The position numbers and the translations under genes were made by a program. From assembly GCA_039920865.1 (NCBI GenBank), contig JBDSCZ010000358.1:1-6516 (forward strand): 6,516 bases of DNA, read 5' to 3'. The DNA comes from AVCC01 sp039920865 (GTDB lineage Bacteria > Pseudomonadota > Gammaproteobacteria > Burkholderiales > Burkholderiaceae_D). The notes beneath the pieces are model-generated. The model was not told where the DNA came from and made no database searches. It worked only from the letters and a program-made list of their open reading frames with translations. Position 1 is the stretch's first letter. Each line of letters opens with the position of its first letter. Positions 6,334 to 6,516 of the stretch are shown in pieces.

Positions 6334-6371
6334 TATCTTAAAGATATGGTATTTATTGTGGGTATAGTCAA
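6334..6371 (-). promoter_or_regulatory. Possible internal promoter and dyad upstream of trpC
   Basis: On the minus strand TTGACT (6366-6371) is a good -35 match. TATCTT (6341-6346) lies 19 bases downstream as a possible -10; CATATC at a 17-base spacing is the alternative. The -10 is one arm of the perfect dyad TATCTT-A-AAGATA (6334-6346), which could be an operator. Transcripts from here would carry trpC and the lipoprotein gene without trpD. The -10 is weak, so this is tentative. Confidence 0.35.
6350..6360. repeat. 11-base direct repeat, copy 1
   Basis: TATTTATTGTG occurs here and again at 6428-6438 in the same orientation, 78 bases apart. Both copies are preceded, after a short variable gap, by ATATG. 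Each is in the trpD-trpC spacer. The sequence is low in complexity, so chance similarity is possible. Confidence 0.5.
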
Positions 6372-6407
6372 AAATACTGCATCTTCCGCAGAATTATGGC
6401 CGGCATT

Positions 6408-6437
6408 AAAAAATACAATATGTAGTATATTTATTGT
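6408..6437 (-). terminator. AT-rich terminator-like hairpin after trpD
   Basis: On the minus strand ACAATA (6432-6437) pairs with TATTGT (6415-6420) around an 11-base loop, followed by A and a run of six T (6408-6413). The placement, 16 bases after the trpD stop, and the T-run fit an intrinsic terminator. The stem is short and AT-rich, so it would be weak and may only attenuate transcription into trpC. Confidence 0.35.
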
Positions 6438-6438
6438 G
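6428..6438. repeat. 11-base direct repeat, copy 2
   Basis: This is the second copy of TATTTATTGTG (first copy 6350-6360). It overlaps one arm of the terminator-like hairpin after trpD. Confidence 0.5.
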
Positions 6439-6453
6439 CAGGTGGCGGCTTGG

Positions 6454-6516
6454 TTACGCGCTGGCGCCCAATTGCTGCGTTACGGCGACGAACTGGTCCA
6501 GTTTTTTGCGTGCCGC
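6454..6516 (-). CDS. trpD: Anthranilate phosphoribosyltransferase TrpD, C-terminal end (partial)
   Basis: Only the last 20 residues are in the window; the gene continues past the right edge. The tail AARKKLDQFVAVTQQLGASA, ending in TAA at 6454-6456, resembles the C-terminal ARAKLDQFV-type helix of TrpD in Burkholderiales. The position directly upstream of trpC in the same direction is the usual trpG-trpD-trpC order of this group. TrpD transfers phosphoribosyl to anthranilate, two steps before TrpC. The call rests on a short tail plus context. Confidence 0.75.
   Translation of the reverse strand, partial: AARKKLDQFVAVTQQLGASA

Larger units (their letters stand above)
6311..6453 (-). other. 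AT-rich trpD-trpC intergenic spacer
   Basis: This gap is about 63% A+T (90 of 143 bases counted), in clear contrast to the GC-rich genes around it. In many trp operons trpD and trpC are close together. It contains an 11-base direct repeat, a terminator-like hairpin after trpD and a promoter-like sequence before trpC, each listed separately. The only small frame I noticed in trp direction is 12 codons long, without a ribosome binding site or Trp codons, so I see no leader peptide. Confidence 0.7.

Noticed and set aside
5582..6367. A 261-codon plus-strand frame opposite trpC
   Set aside because: trpC is certain on the minus strand, and the opposite translation shows no family motif.
6370..6408. 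A 12-codon frame in the trpD-trpC spacer as a trp leader peptide
   Set aside because: It has no ribosome binding site and no Trp codons, so it does not fit attenuation control.
1..6516. CRISPR arrays, insertion sequences, phage or toxin-antitoxin genes
   Set aside because: I saw no regularly spaced repeats, transposase motifs, terminal inverted repeats or small paired genes anywhere in the window.

Overview
This window looks like an ordinary chromosomal segment of a betaproteobacterium, most probably in the Burkholderiales and perhaps the Oxalobacteraceae (Herminiimonas, Collimonas or Janthinobacterium type). That placement is inferred from GC-rich coding regions, from the protein sequences and from the gene neighbourhood; it was not tested by a search.

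Left part (1-1623): about 170 unassigned bases at the left edge, then a strong intrinsic terminator and a complete tRNA-Phe(GAA) gene on the minus strand. The tRNA promoter is nearly consensus. A flavin monooxygenase of the UbiH/UbiF/COQ6 family starts in the opposite direction. A perfect TATAAT lies so close to its ATG that the mRNA may be leaderless.

Middle part (1686-4891, plus strand): a periplasmic DsbC-type disulfide isomerase with a signal peptide and CGYC active site; a 193-base gap rich in dyad symmetries; a small membrane protein of the DUF3429 family; and, one base after its stop codon, a large M61-family zinc metallopeptidase with a C-terminal PDZ domain. The last two genes are almost certainly translated from one message.

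Right part (4978-6516, minus strand, converging on the peptidase): the last 20 codons of trpD, a 143-base AT-rich spacer with direct repeats, a terminator-like hairpin and a possible internal promoter, then complete trpC, then a small lipoprotein with a TonB-C-terminal-like domain. trpD and trpC encode consecutive parts of tryptophan biosynthesis; the lipoprotein is an apparently unrelated passenger downstream.

I found no mobile element, CRISPR array, phage gene or defence system, and no strong candidate for a new biological system. The points most worth a second look are the orphan TonB-C-like lipoprotein, the trpD-trpC spacer, the possibly leaderless ubi-family mRNA and the coupled DUF3429/M61 pair.
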